Assembly: GCF_001043055.1 (NCBI RefSeq)
Contig: NZ_JYLF01000002.1
Coordinates: forward strand, 496,001 to 560,000
Direction of reading: 5' to 3'
DNA from: Pseudomonas weihenstephanensis
Lineage (GTDB): Bacteria > Pseudomonadota > Gammaproteobacteria > Pseudomonadales > Pseudomonadaceae
DNA length: 64,000 bases
Shown here: piece after piece, positions 23,537-31,596 of the stretch
Layout of the letters: the number at the start of each line of letters is the position of its first letter
Position numbering within the stretch: position 1 is the first letter of the stretch
The notes under the pieces: model-generated
Database searches by the model: none
Told to the model about the DNA's origin: nothing
Seen by the model: only the letters and a program-made list of their open reading frames with translations
Made by a program: the position numbers and the translations under genes

Positions 23537-23557
23537 CATGGGTGCAGGGTGGGTGCA
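23537..23557 (+). repeat. Integrase arm-site-like repeat, left end
   Basis: catgggtgca followed by g and ggtgggtgca. 20 of 21 bases match 41590-41610 at the other end, same orientation. Each copy lies 74-94 bp inside its att core and contains GGGTGCA twice, as expected of integrase arm sites. Confidence 0.5.
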
Positions 23558-23576
23558 GTAGGAATGCTTCAGGCAA

Positions 23577-23616
23577 CAAAAAGCCCCGCTTGGGTTCTAC
23601 CTAGTGGGGCTTTTTT
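23577..23616 (+). terminator. Terminator just inside the left end
   Basis: GCCCCGCT / AGTGGGGC stem extended by gg/cc with a loop around ttct, followed by TTTTTT. It separates tRNA-Arg transcription from the cargo. Confidence 0.75.
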
Positions 23617-23650
23617 ATGCGAAAAGGAAAGTCTCGATAGGGATGCCAAT

Positions 23651-24550
23651 ATGACGAGAAAGTACGCTCCATTCAGTGAGCGCAGATATGAGACCGCCGA
23701 GGAGCTTTGGCTTGCTCTCTCTCCGACCTCGAAACTCACCGAGGGGCCAGAAAACTTTATCTATCGAGGTCAAGGTGATGCGAGTTGGCCACTTGTACCG
23801 TCCATCCTTCGGCCGAGGAAACAGCCGCCGATCGTTTCCTATGACGAAATGGTCGATGCGAGCGAAATGGTTTTCCATGAGCTACTAATTTTGAGCGGGT
23901 TTGCAGCTCACTGCGACACCATTGGCATCGCCATCCCTAATGATTCTCAGGGCTTTCGCGCTTATGCAATCAACACTCAGACGGCTGATCAATACTACAA
24001 AGATCCGTCGCTTTGGCCAAACAGCCACGTGTTGGACTTGATGGCAATGGCGCAGCACCACGGGGTGCCTACGCGCTTGCTTGATTGGACAACTAAGCCA
24101 TTCACCGCCCTTTACTTCGCAGCCAGCTCGGCCATTGCTGACTACGCAAATTGGGTAGGCGAGAAGCGTTTAGCAATTTGGGCCATAAATCGTGAACAGT
24201 TGGGCCTTCATCAACAGGTAACCCTCCATAGCTCACCAGGGTCGATAAGCAAGCACCTGGCCGCGCAGGGAGGACTATTCACTGTTCATCCGCACTCGGG
24301 GTTCCGCTCCGGCCAGTTTTTTGTGCAGGGCCTAGAGGAATACTTCGAGGATATCCCTCCATCAATGATCAAGTTGACCTTGCCGGTTTTTGAGGCCGTC
24401 AGGCTATTGCGGCTCTGCTGCAAGGCCGGATTCAGCGGAGCCAATGTTTACCCTACTCCAGACGGTGCCGGGAGAGCGGTTTTAGACGATTTAAATTGCG
24501 AAGGTGCCCGGAGGTTCTGGAATCGCACTGAAATCTTAGTGAGATATTGA
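23651..24550 (+). CDS. FRG-domain protein
   Basis: 299 residues from ATG 23651 (AGGGATG upstream). The FRG domain is shown by FIYRGQGDASWPLVPSILR (about residues 36-54) and AQHHGVPTRLLDWTTKPFTALYFAA (about 140-165), its conserved Phe-Arg-Gly-like and HHG..T..LDW motifs. FRG proteins are common in defence islands and toxin loci, but their activity is not settled. It is the first cargo gene and overlaps the end of the convergent serine recombinase by 15 bp. No membrane segment or signal is visible. Confidence 0.85.
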   Translation: MTRKYAPFSERRYETAEELWLALSPTSKLTEGPENFIYRGQGDASWPLVPSILRPRKQPPIVSYDEMVDASEMVFHELLILSGFAAHCDTIGIAIPNDSQGFRAYAINTQTADQYYKDPSLWPNSHVLDLMAMAQHHGVPTRLLDWTTKPFTALYFAASSAIADYANWVGEKRLAIWAINREQLGLHQQVTLHSSPGSISKHLAAQGGLFTVHPHSGFRSGQFFVQGLEEYFEDIPPSMIKLTLPVFEAVRLLRLCCKAGFSGANVYPTPDGAGRAVLDDLNCEGARRFWNRTEILVRY

Positions 24551-25162
24551 TAAGTCACTGTCCCTTATCCTGAGTACGGTCGTCGTCGAGCAATTTGCGT
24601 GGCGTGCCGTTGCGCGAATGCCAATACCAGCGCTAAGGAGCTCCTTAACTCGCCTATGCAGATCGGCGTCTACCGGCCGCCCCTGGTACTTACCAGCGGC
24701 CTTGGCCTTCTCGATACCCTGGGCTTGTCGATCGCGGCGCTGCTCGTAATCCTTTCGGGCAATGGCGGCCATCATTTCCACCAGCATTGAGTTGATGGCC
24801 CCCAGCATCCGCCCGGTGAACTCGTCGCCCTTGGTGTCCTGCATTCCCTGGTGGCTGGTCGGCAGGTCGAGCGCGACGATGCGCAGGCCCTTGGAGTCGA
24901 TAGCGGCCTTCAGCTTTTGCCAATCCTCCACCGGCAAGCGGGAGAGACGGTCTATCGACTCCACCAGCAACACGTCACCCTTGCGGGCATCCTTCAGCAG
25001 GCGCAGCAGTTCGGGCCGGTCGGCGGTGGCGCCGCTGGCGTTCTCCAGGTACACGCTTGCTATGACCTTGTTATGGTCGCTGGCGAACTGCTCGAGCGAA
25101 GCCCGGGCACGGCCAGCGTCTTGTTCTTCGGTGGAGGCTCGGAGGTATGCGCGGATGAACAT
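24536..25162 (-). CDS. Serine recombinase (resolvase/invertase family)
   Basis: 208 residues. The catalytic domain begins MFIRAYLRASTEEQDAGRAR with nucleophile Ser10, followed by DRPELLRLLKDARKGDVLLVESIDRLSRL and the long E helix with MMAAIARKDYEQRRDRQAQGI. A short helix-turn-helix (GIGIRATARHANCSTTTVLRI) ends it. This size fits a resolvase or DNA invertase, not a large serine integrase. The gene-free block upstream (25163 onward), with its GTGTTAC repeats, is a natural place to look for a res or inversion site. It may be a remnant of another transposon captured by the element. Confidence 0.9.
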   Translation of the reverse strand: MFIRAYLRASTEEQDAGRARASLEQFASDHNKVIASVYLENASGATADRPELLRLLKDARKGDVLLVESIDRLSRLPVEDWQKLKAAIDSKGLRIVALDLPTSHQGMQDTKGDEFTGRMLGAINSMLVEMMAAIARKDYEQRRDRQAQGIEKAKAAGKYQGRPVDADLHRRVKELLSAGIGIRATARHANCSTTTVLRIRDSDLSISH

Positions 25163-25213
25163 GATGGGTGCCTGTATCAGTTAGGGCGTTCTACTAATAA
25201 TGTTGCACTATGG

Positions 25214-26175
25214 GTGTTACTTATCAAGCGAAAAGCACGGAAAAGGTAAAATAAGCCTGTATCTGGATAGGCATATTCGGGTGTAACATCTGAGATGCTG
25301 TAACACCCACTTCTACATCACGGCAGAGAACGTGTAACGAATAAAAATCCTTTATATTCAATCAGTTATGTTTTTTGTAACGTATGTAACACCGGTAACA
25401 CGACTTGTAAGTCCAGTCCCCTTGCCCCTCTTACAGAGGTTCCTACAGCGAGAGTGACCTCCCTCCTGGTTGCAGCATTGAATACCTGACTGTGTTAGCC
25501 GGATCCTATTAGGCACCGATGTTGCTATCGGCCTGTACGACGCTTTGTCGCTAAGTGTTTGGGCATGTGCGATGTCCTGCCCTCAGGAATTGGGCAGGCG
25601 TGATGCGCTGAGTCCATGTCACACGTGGTCCGTAGTGCGACGTTCCAAATGGTGCACCGAAAAGTCGCCGGGGACCCTGACGACATCCTAGCGACACGGG
25701 GCATTAAACCCGCGGGATCGTGGTAGCGGCAACCACACCAGCTTACTGAAATTTCAATGTTGAAATTGAAAGGATCTTGAAGAAAAAAGGGCATCGTTAC
25801 CGTATTGGTAACGGTGCTCGCAGATGGCTGAAAGGGTAGGGCATATGCACAGGTGAACAGGAGTTCACCAGGTTCACCTGTTCACTAAGCTGGGTGCCCA
25901 TCCGCTAATACGATCAGGCGGGTTTCCTACCCCGTACCTTCAAGAGTGCTCCAGGGTCCCCACTACCGAACCAAAGCTAAGAGCATGGCCCACATCGCTT
26001 CGCTGGAGGAGCGATACTAATGGGGCTAGGGGGATGGATACCCTAATAAAACCGTGTTACGGGTGTTACGCGTGTTACGTAATTATATAGGTGTATGATT
26101 TTAAAGGGTTTTTTTTGCGTTACACAGCTGTGGCTGATTTGCCGATATGCGTGTTACATGGCAAATAGGTGTTAC
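25214..26175. repeat. GTGTTAC heptamer clusters
   Basis: GTGTTAC occurs on + at 25214, 26054, 26063, 26072, 26151 and 26169, and as GTAACAC at 25300, 25386 and 25395. Within clusters the step is exactly 9 bp (26054-26063-26072 and 25386-25395). A variant, GTGTAAC, lies at 25281 and 25332. The left cluster is mostly inverted relative to the right one. Confidence 0.75.
25795..25886. repeat. Inverted repeats in the gene-free block
   Basis: cgttacc-gtatt-ggtaacg is a perfect 7-bp inverted repeat. About 40 bp on, aggtgaacaggagttcacc and aggttcacctgttcact form overlapping palindromes with GTGAAC/GTTCAC half-sites. These look like operators for a dimeric regulator. Confidence 0.5.
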
Positions 26176-26383
26176 ATCAATGAACGCCTTGGGAGGAGCT
26201 GTTTGTGATGATTACGGTGTTTGTCATCGAAATAGGGGCTTTCGCTTAGAAGGCTCGCTACCGGCCAAAAGCCGCCATTCGACCGAGCATGAATTGATAT
26301 ATCTTCAGTACCGGACTCTGCGACACGTGCAGCCATACCTGCTGAACAAGCTGGCGAAAACTACCTACGCGTAAGAGATATCA

Positions 26384-27595
26384 ATGACAACGTTTTGGAA
26401 AAAAAGAATTCTAGTTCTTGTCGGCGCCGGGGCCTCTGTCGATTTCGGTATTCCTCAGACCAGAGACTTTACAGCAGCTCTCGAAAACGAGCTTAGGAAC
26501 AACCAATATTGCGTCAAAACGGGGGGATTGAAGGCCTACGAATGGGTGAAAAGTACGCTTGAGGAGTATTACGGTGCAGAGCCGTGGGAGGCTCATTTTG
26601 AGCGCGTTTACCATTCGCTCCACGAGTTGGCAGCGATGAACCACATCGATGGAGCCGTGCCGAAGTACAAGCCTGTCCTCTACCCCTTTTTGAGACCGCA
26701 GCACGACCATACAAACGAGGCCCTACGAGCTGCAGCTAACGCGATGCTGGAGGCCATTTACAAAATCGCGTCTACATCATCCAACACTCCAAAGCTCAGT
26801 CTGGCACCACTCAGCGCCTTTATTGAAGGACTAAAGAATCACGGGGTGCCCAGGATATACACGACAAACTACGACGATTTTTTCTCGCAGGCTTGTCCAG
26901 GATTGTTCACCGGATTCACAAATAAAAGGGACGAATACAGCCTCTTCAGCCCAAAGGACTATTGGGAGCAGTGGGATACATCTGGGCTTTTCCATCTTCA
27001 CGGTTCAGTTCACTTTGGTTTCCCCCTGAGCATCAAGCGAGATCCTGACGTTGGAATAGGTGATCTAGGATGGTACGAAAGCAAGGAGGAGGCGATAAGG
27101 CACGCGCGTGGCGGCGGGTCAGGTAGTTCACGCTTGGATGGCACACAACTGGAAAGAAGCGCGATCATCACCGGTTTAGATAAGCTCGGCCGACTGCAGC
27201 AAGCGCCCTATCTCTCCTATTACGGCGGGTTAACGCGTGAAGCCATTGAGGCTGATCTAATAATTGTGTTGGGGAGCGGGTTAGGAGATCTACACCTCAA
27301 CTCTTGCCTCTTACAGGCGCGAAGAACTCACCCACCAACCCCAATTGTTTACGTAGGTTGGTGGAAGGGTGGGGATCTGCGGGAAGCTTTGAGGGGCGAG
27401 ATAACTGACCAGACAATAGCTATGGTCCATGACCTGCGAATCGATATTGGTAGTAGAGACAAGATGCGGTTCGAGGCCTATCCAGGCTGGACGATCAACG
27501 GCGATACCAAGGCAGCGGTTTATGCGAAGGGTTTCTACGACTTCCTTGAGAACCCGGCGACGTTTGCCCAAGTACTAAAAGAGATTCAGGCCTGA
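26384..27595 (+). CDS. SIR2-like domain protein, candidate defence NADase
   Basis: 403 residues. The NAD-binding start is RILVLVGAGASVDFGIPQTRDF (about 8-29); IYTTNYDDFF gives Asn162 and Asp164; LFHLHGSV gives the likely catalytic His206; LIIVLGSGLGD (about 296-306) is the second nucleotide-contact segment. This is the SIR2_2-type family found alone or with partners in anti-phage systems such as DSR, Thoeris (ThsA) and SIR2-HerA, where it destroys NAD. No HerA, TIR or Argonaute partner is adjacent. The next gene, DUF2971, is 316 bp away in the same direction. The ribosome site is weak. Confidence 0.85.
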   Translation: MTTFWKKRILVLVGAGASVDFGIPQTRDFTAALENELRNNQYCVKTGGLKAYEWVKSTLEEYYGAEPWEAHFERVYHSLHELAAMNHIDGAVPKYKPVLYPFLRPQHDHTNEALRAAANAMLEAIYKIASTSSNTPKLSLAPLSAFIEGLKNHGVPRIYTTNYDDFFSQACPGLFTGFTNKRDEYSLFSPKDYWEQWDTSGLFHLHGSVHFGFPLSIKRDPDVGIGDLGWYESKEEAIRHARGGGSGSSRLDGTQLERSAIITGLDKLGRLQQAPYLSYYGGLTREAIEADLIIVLGSGLGDLHLNSCLLQARRTHPPTPIVYVGWWKGGDLREALRGEITDQTIAMVHDLRIDIGSRDKMRFEAYPGWTINGDTKAAVYAKGFYDFLENPATFAQVLKEIQA

Positions 27596-27911
27596 CAGCC
27601 TGAGCCTCTCCATCGCTCATTCGTCTCTATAGGGGACTTGCTATCGTCGGATTAGCATATACCGCTATGTTCGACAGGCTAGTGAGCACAACGCAGCGAA
27701 TACCTTTAAGGTCCTGCGCTGAATGGAGGCTTGCGTATGGACGTGCATGATGGCACATTGGCATCGTTAGTGCATCTCCAAGCCGTTCATGAAATTTTGT
27801 AAAACGTGGAGCCCTGCCGATAGCAGCCCAACCACATTCCATTAAGTCACGCATAGAACCATGGCCGCTGAGTGAAGGCATGGTTTACGCTTTCGCAACC
27901 GGTACCCTCCA
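27596..27911. other. Gap between SIR2 and DUF2971 genes
   Basis: 316 bp; no feature that I can support. A short reverse frame (27627-27881) has no ribosome site or family likeness. Confidence 0.4.
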
Positions 27912-28907
27912 GTGGAATCTAACACTAAAACTACCCCGCCAAAAACGCTCTATCGATACCGTCCGCTAGGAAATTCAGATCTCGTGAAACGAGAGCTCGA
28001 TGCGATCCTTAATAGCTATCTATACGCACCGCGTTTTGAGCAAATGAATGATCCAATGGAAGCAATGTTCGAGCTCTCCTTTGATGATTTATATACTGCT
28101 TTACTACCAAAAGAAATTTTCGAGACTGGTAGAAAAGTTATCAAAGCTGCAGCAGAGACAGCAAAAAAATCAGGATTGATCTCGATGTCGGCTACCCATT
28201 TGGACTATCCGTTATGGGCATATTACGCTAGCAATTTTGAAGGCATGTGCCTGGAGTTCGACACTCAGGAATTGGCAATTGCTGATCTGCACCAACATTT
28301 ATTGGTACCTGTTGTCTACGATTCCGTGGCTCCTGAACCAGTATCATTTGGACTACTTGCTATTTCTCAACCAATGGAAGTTGTTAACAAAAGGTTAATG
28401 CAAAAGCGACAGGAGTGGCAACATGAGAAAGAGTGGAGGTATCTCGGGGGCAAAGAGGGGCGTCAGCATTATACCGATCTAGCGTTGAAACGAATTTACC
28501 TAGGCCCACGCATTGCATTAAAGACCAAGAAAAATATTCTTTACAAGATGAAAGGTCGCCCAGTCGAAATCTACGAAGGATCCGTGCACGGGTATGACGT
28601 TAAGTTCAACTGCATCCAGAAGGGTATATCCCGAGAGGAGTGCAAGCGAACCGGGGCAGGCAGCTTCGACAGGAACTTGATAACGTCCAACAATAAAGAA
28701 TTACACGCTGTTTTAGGCGAAAGTCTTGACCATCTTGAGCAAACAATTAATGGGCTTTGCTCTCATCCGAATCTAGAGCGTATAGATGGTGTTTGCACGA
28801 GCAATAATGAAACCCTCATTCGCATAACTGCCACATACCGCTTAAAAGACGGGTGTGACATTTCGCGCAACCATTGGTTTGATGCACATATGAAGCGAAT
28901 GCCATAG
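27912..28907 (+). CDS. DUF2971-domain protein
   Basis: 331 residues from GTG 27912; the start is uncertain because no ribosome site is clear. The N-terminus has TLYRYRPLGNSDLVKRELDAILNSYLYAPRFEQMNDPMEA, then ISMSATHLDYPLWAYYASNFEGMCLEFD and EWQHEKEWRYLG. This set (Y-R/K at the start, FNDP-like FEQMNDPME, W-YA...G..LEFD, K..EW..E.EWR) is typical of DUF2971, a family of unknown activity frequent in defence islands. The final 110 residues are outside the usual domain and unrecognised. AT-rich codon use relative to the chromosome. Confidence 0.78.
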   Translation: MESNTKTTPPKTLYRYRPLGNSDLVKRELDAILNSYLYAPRFEQMNDPMEAMFELSFDDLYTALLPKEIFETGRKVIKAAAETAKKSGLISMSATHLDYPLWAYYASNFEGMCLEFDTQELAIADLHQHLLVPVVYDSVAPEPVSFGLLAISQPMEVVNKRLMQKRQEWQHEKEWRYLGGKEGRQHYTDLALKRIYLGPRIALKTKKNILYKMKGRPVEIYEGSVHGYDVKFNCIQKGISREECKRTGAGSFDRNLITSNNKELHAVLGESLDHLEQTINGLCSHPNLERIDGVCTSNNETLIRITATYRLKDGCDISRNHWFDAHMKRMP

Positions 28908-29036
28908 TTTCATGTGCGGTTAAATCGCTAGTCCCAGAGTGTTGGCACTGATGTCGAATTGATCCAGTTGCCTAGGGGCCTCTAACCAAGACTTGAATCG
29001 CCACCGGTTTCGTAGACACATTCGGAAGGCTGCTTC

Positions 29037-29076
29037 TGGCCGTTTTCTGCCCCTCGCGATAGGCAGAAAACGGCCA
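29037..29076. repeat. Perfect 15-bp inverted repeat
   Basis: tggccgttttctgcc and its exact complement ggcagaaaacggcca are separated by 10 bases. No T-tract. It may be a dispersed Pseudomonas palindrome or a stabilising hairpin, and sits at the edge of the transporter remnant. Confidence 0.6.
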
Positions 29077-29100
29077 TAAGCGGTCGGTCGTTCAGAACAC

Positions 29101-29334
29101 TTAAAAATCGCTGAGTGCTAAAATAATCGGGATCCGAAATAGCTCACTCGGTCGAAGGGACGGATGTTTTGCTGCCCAAGCGTATGAGTTCATTAGAGAA
29201 ACACAGACCGCTATGATCAGTGCTGCTCCCGCATAGAGGCTTTCGCGTGGTACTTCATTGAGTGCCACAAACGCCAGCAGCGTGGCGAACAGTGGCTCGG
29301 TCAATTCCAGCGCTTGATGCAAACTGGTCTTCAA
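29101..29334 (-). pseudogene. EamA/DMT transporter remnant (C-terminal fragment)
   Basis: About 77 codons ending in a stop, with no proper start (only TTG). ALELTEPLFATLLAFVALNEVPRESLYAGAALIIAVCVSLM is the last helix pair of the EamA drug/metabolite transporter family, whose members are about 300 residues. The upstream sequence does not continue the family in any frame that I can see. It is a 5'-truncated relic inside the element, evidence of an earlier insertion or deletion between 28908 and 29702. Confidence 0.7.
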
Positions 29335-29702
29335 CGATGTAGATGAGGTCTAACATTGGTTAACGCACTTTGTAGGCCAAACGCTTGGTTACCAAGCCTT
29401 AATTTTGTGATCGCTTCCTATGTTGGAAGCGAATTTTGACCCTACTGTGTCGGCCTTGCTCGGCGAATCTTAATGGTTGACACCCTCTGTAACTGGCGGG
29501 CGCGGTTATGGAACTCTGAGGCAGAGTGAGATTACCTTGGCATTGAGCGGTGATCTCTCGATGGGCAATGCTATTGACAGGATTTATAAAGCGTTTACGA
29601 CTCGCTGGTTTAATCAACGCAAGCCGACGTGGGGACAAGCACTCAACTCACCGTGCCATGCCTCTACAATCGACATCAAGAAAATACAGGAGCAGAACAG
29701 AT
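29335..29702. other. Gap between transporter remnant and membrane-anchored gene
   Basis: 368 bp, no gene called. A hairpin tcgcttcc / ggaagcga at about 29412-29432 is followed by attttg and may terminate transcription. The aggagc ribosome site of the next gene is at the right end. Confidence 0.4.
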
Positions 29703-30374
29703 ATGGGTCTAGGGAGCGCTGATGCTTACATCAGTATGGTGTCAGGTCTTGTAGGGGCGGTGATTGGCGGCTGGTGTACGTTGAACGGGGCAACCAAAGC
29801 ACATGGATTAGCGTTGAAGAAGGAAGAAGCTGCTGATAGGGAGAGAATGATCACAACGTTAATGCTATTGCGCACCGAGATTGTTGGTTCATGGGAGCTG
29901 TTTCATGAAGAATGTGGCGATGAGTTGTTGGGGCAAACTGAGGGTACGCCGTTTTTGAGTATTTTGCCGATCGGGGCTAATCCGTTTCCTATATTTGACT
30001 CGGGGCCGGCAGCACTGAACCTTGTACCGCGAGAGCTTGCAAAGAATATCGTCCATTTCTATATGCGTGCGAAGGGTCTAATTGCTGCGATCGAGATGAA
30101 TAACCGCGATTATGATCAAGCTCTTCAACATGCTCGACTGCGCTTGCTCACCCAGGCAGAACGCGCCCACCAAGCGGGTGACGAGGTCTCTGATGAGACG
30201 CACGATGAGGTTTTCAACTATAGCGTGGCGTTTATGGCTGGCCAGTTAGGTATGGGCGATACCGCCGACTCGATCAGATCGCTCACGCAGGAGCTGGCAC
30301 CTATCGTTCAGCGCATTACGGAGGAGGTCGATAAACTCTTTACCCCTGACTTGGAACATAACCGGGTGAGCTAA
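29703..30374 (+). CDS. Membrane-anchored protein, unknown function
   Basis: 223 residues from ATG 29703, chosen for the aggagc site upstream; an in-frame ATG further left lacks one. One N-terminal helix (AYISMVSGLVGAVIGGWCTL) is followed by a long soluble, largely helical part: KKEEAADRERMITTLMLLRTEIVGSWELF and a C-terminal SIRSLTQELAPIVQRITEEVDKLF. I recognise no family. The layout of a short membrane anchor plus a helical cytoplasmic domain is common among small-membrane effectors in defence islands, but that is only an analogy. Confidence 0.6.
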   Translation: MGLGSADAYISMVSGLVGAVIGGWCTLNGATKAHGLALKKEEAADRERMITTLMLLRTEIVGSWELFHEECGDELLGQTEGTPFLSILPIGANPFPIFDSGPAALNLVPRELAKNIVHFYMRAKGLIAAIEMNNRDYDQALQHARLRLLTQAERAHQAGDEVSDETHDEVFNYSVAFMAGQLGMGDTADSIRSLTQELAPIVQRITEEVDKLFTPDLEHNRVS

Positions 30375-30735
30375 CGGAGCCACCTTGTTTGAAGCGGCTA
30401 GGTGTGAGAAGGCGCGTATACGTCTGTATCGTATCCACCAAATCTAGGTGACAGTAGACGGAGTTGGAAGTTTGGTGGCAGTGAAATAGTGCATTAGTGC
30501 GCGCTGACAGGAGAGGACCGTTGCAAAAGCATCAGTTTCCTACTGCATGCCGTCGTATGGGATGTCTAGGCTGAAATTTTGGGTGACCGGGACTCCCCCA
30601 AGGATCTGGGGGAATGTTCTCTGCCTGTCCCCCCCATAGTGTTTTATTGGTGGAAGGGCCCGGGGTTGCTCGTTTTTGATTCCAAAGGAACCAAGATGTT
30701 GGATAGAATATAAAATATTTTACGGAGTGTAAAGG
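30375..30735. other. Gap upstream of the proteasome-like gene
   Basis: 361 bp, no gene called. A hairpin tccccca-aggatc-tggggga lies at 30594-30613. The last 40 bases are very AT-rich (ttggatagaatataaaatat), a plausible promoter for the next operon. Confidence 0.45.
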
Positions 30736-31566
30736 ATGACAACGTTATTATCGTGGACAGGTATTGATCCGCACGGTCCGGCTTCAATCTATATCGCCAG
30801 CGACAGCCGAATTTCTTGGGGACTAGGAAAACACTGGAATTTAGGGCGCAAAGTTTTCGCCTCTAAAACAAGCCCTGAAATATTCGGCTATTGTGGCTCG
30901 GTCACGTTCCCTATTCAGATATTAGGGCAGTTAATCGAACTTATTGATAACGGTCTTTTGCTAGCAGAAAATGACTGTTTTATAGTTAAGCTGGAAAAAA
31001 TAAGGGCCAAGATTGAAGAGAGCTATAGAAACCAGCCGGTTTCGCAGCACGATGTATGTGAAATAATTTATGCCTCTAGAGAAGGCTCTAGAATGAGTTC
31101 TACGTTTCACGCAGCGATTATCAGAGTTAGTCGATCGGGAATATTGACCGAAAGATGCGTACTCCCAGAGGTTTCTGGAATAATCGCAAGCGCAGGAACT
31201 GGAAAGCCTTCACTAAAAAACTCATATGCTGAGTGGATTGGTCCAATGCTCCAAGACCCGGAAGGAAGGAGTAGAACGAGTCGAAGTGTATTTGGAGCAT
31301 TTTGTGATGCGCTTATGTCTGAGGCAGACTCATACAGTGGAGGGGCCCCTCAGCTCGTTGGTTTGTACAGAGAGGGGCCAGCAAAAAATTTTGGAATAAT
31401 TTATAACGAATCTAGGTTCATGAATGGAATTGAGGTAGGTTCTAGCCCCTTTCTAAATAATATTGAGTGGAGAAACAGTATGTTTGAACGCTGCTGTGGT
31501 GAGACGATGAAAATACTTAAAAATGCGCAGCGCCAGCCAAGACCAAATAACAAGAAAAAGATATAG
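30736..31566 (+). CDS. HslV/proteasome-like Ntn-hydrolase fold protein
   Basis: 276 residues. After Met1 the protein reads TTLLSW, then IASDSRISWG, GRKVFASK and FGYCGS. In HslV the order is Thr1-Thr2, Asp17, Lys33 and GFAG from residue 45. Here the Asp-to-Lys distance (Asp23 to Lys39, 16) and the Lys-to-GxxG distance (Lys39 to Gly51, 12) are the same, with about five extra residues before the Asp. Thr2 would be the nucleophile once Met is removed. Further on, IIASAGTGK resembles the conserved Ser/Gly segment. I infer a proteasome-fold peptidase, possibly oligomeric. No HslU or other unfoldase is next to it. The next gene starts 30 bp later, so they form an operon. The role is unknown. Confidence 0.6.
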   Translation: MTTLLSWTGIDPHGPASIYIASDSRISWGLGKHWNLGRKVFASKTSPEIFGYCGSVTFPIQILGQLIELIDNGLLLAENDCFIVKLEKIRAKIEESYRNQPVSQHDVCEIIYASREGSRMSSTFHAAIIRVSRSGILTERCVLPEVSGIIASAGTGKPSLKNSYAEWIGPMLQDPEGRSRTSRSVFGAFCDALMSEADSYSGGAPQLVGLYREGPAKNFGIIYNESRFMNGIEVGSSPFLNNIEWRNSMFERCCGETMKILKNAQRQPRPNNKKKI

Positions 31567-31596
31567 CTGATCTCGGTACTGTTTAGGGGTGAAGTG

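Larger units (their letters stand above)
25163..26383. other. 1.2-kb gene-free block with repeated palindromes
   Basis: No convincing coding region is visible on either strand. It contains nine GTGTTAC/GTAACAC heptamers, a perfect inverted repeat cgttacc-gtatt-ggtaacg at about 25795-25813, and nested TTCACC/GGTGAA repeats at about 25851-25886. Short open frames exist at 25525-25794 (-) and 26147-26374 (+) but have no ribosome site or recognisable motif. It could hold a recombination site, an origin, operators or a small RNA. Confidence 0.6.

Noticed and set aside
25525..25794. 89-codon - strand frame in the gene-free block
   Set aside because: No ribosome site, unusual composition and overlap with palindromes; more likely noncoding.
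26147..26374. 75-codon + strand frame ending 9 bp before the SIR2 gene
   Set aside because: Starts inside the GTGTTAC repeats, no ribosome site or family likeness. It could be a leader peptide, but I cannot support it.
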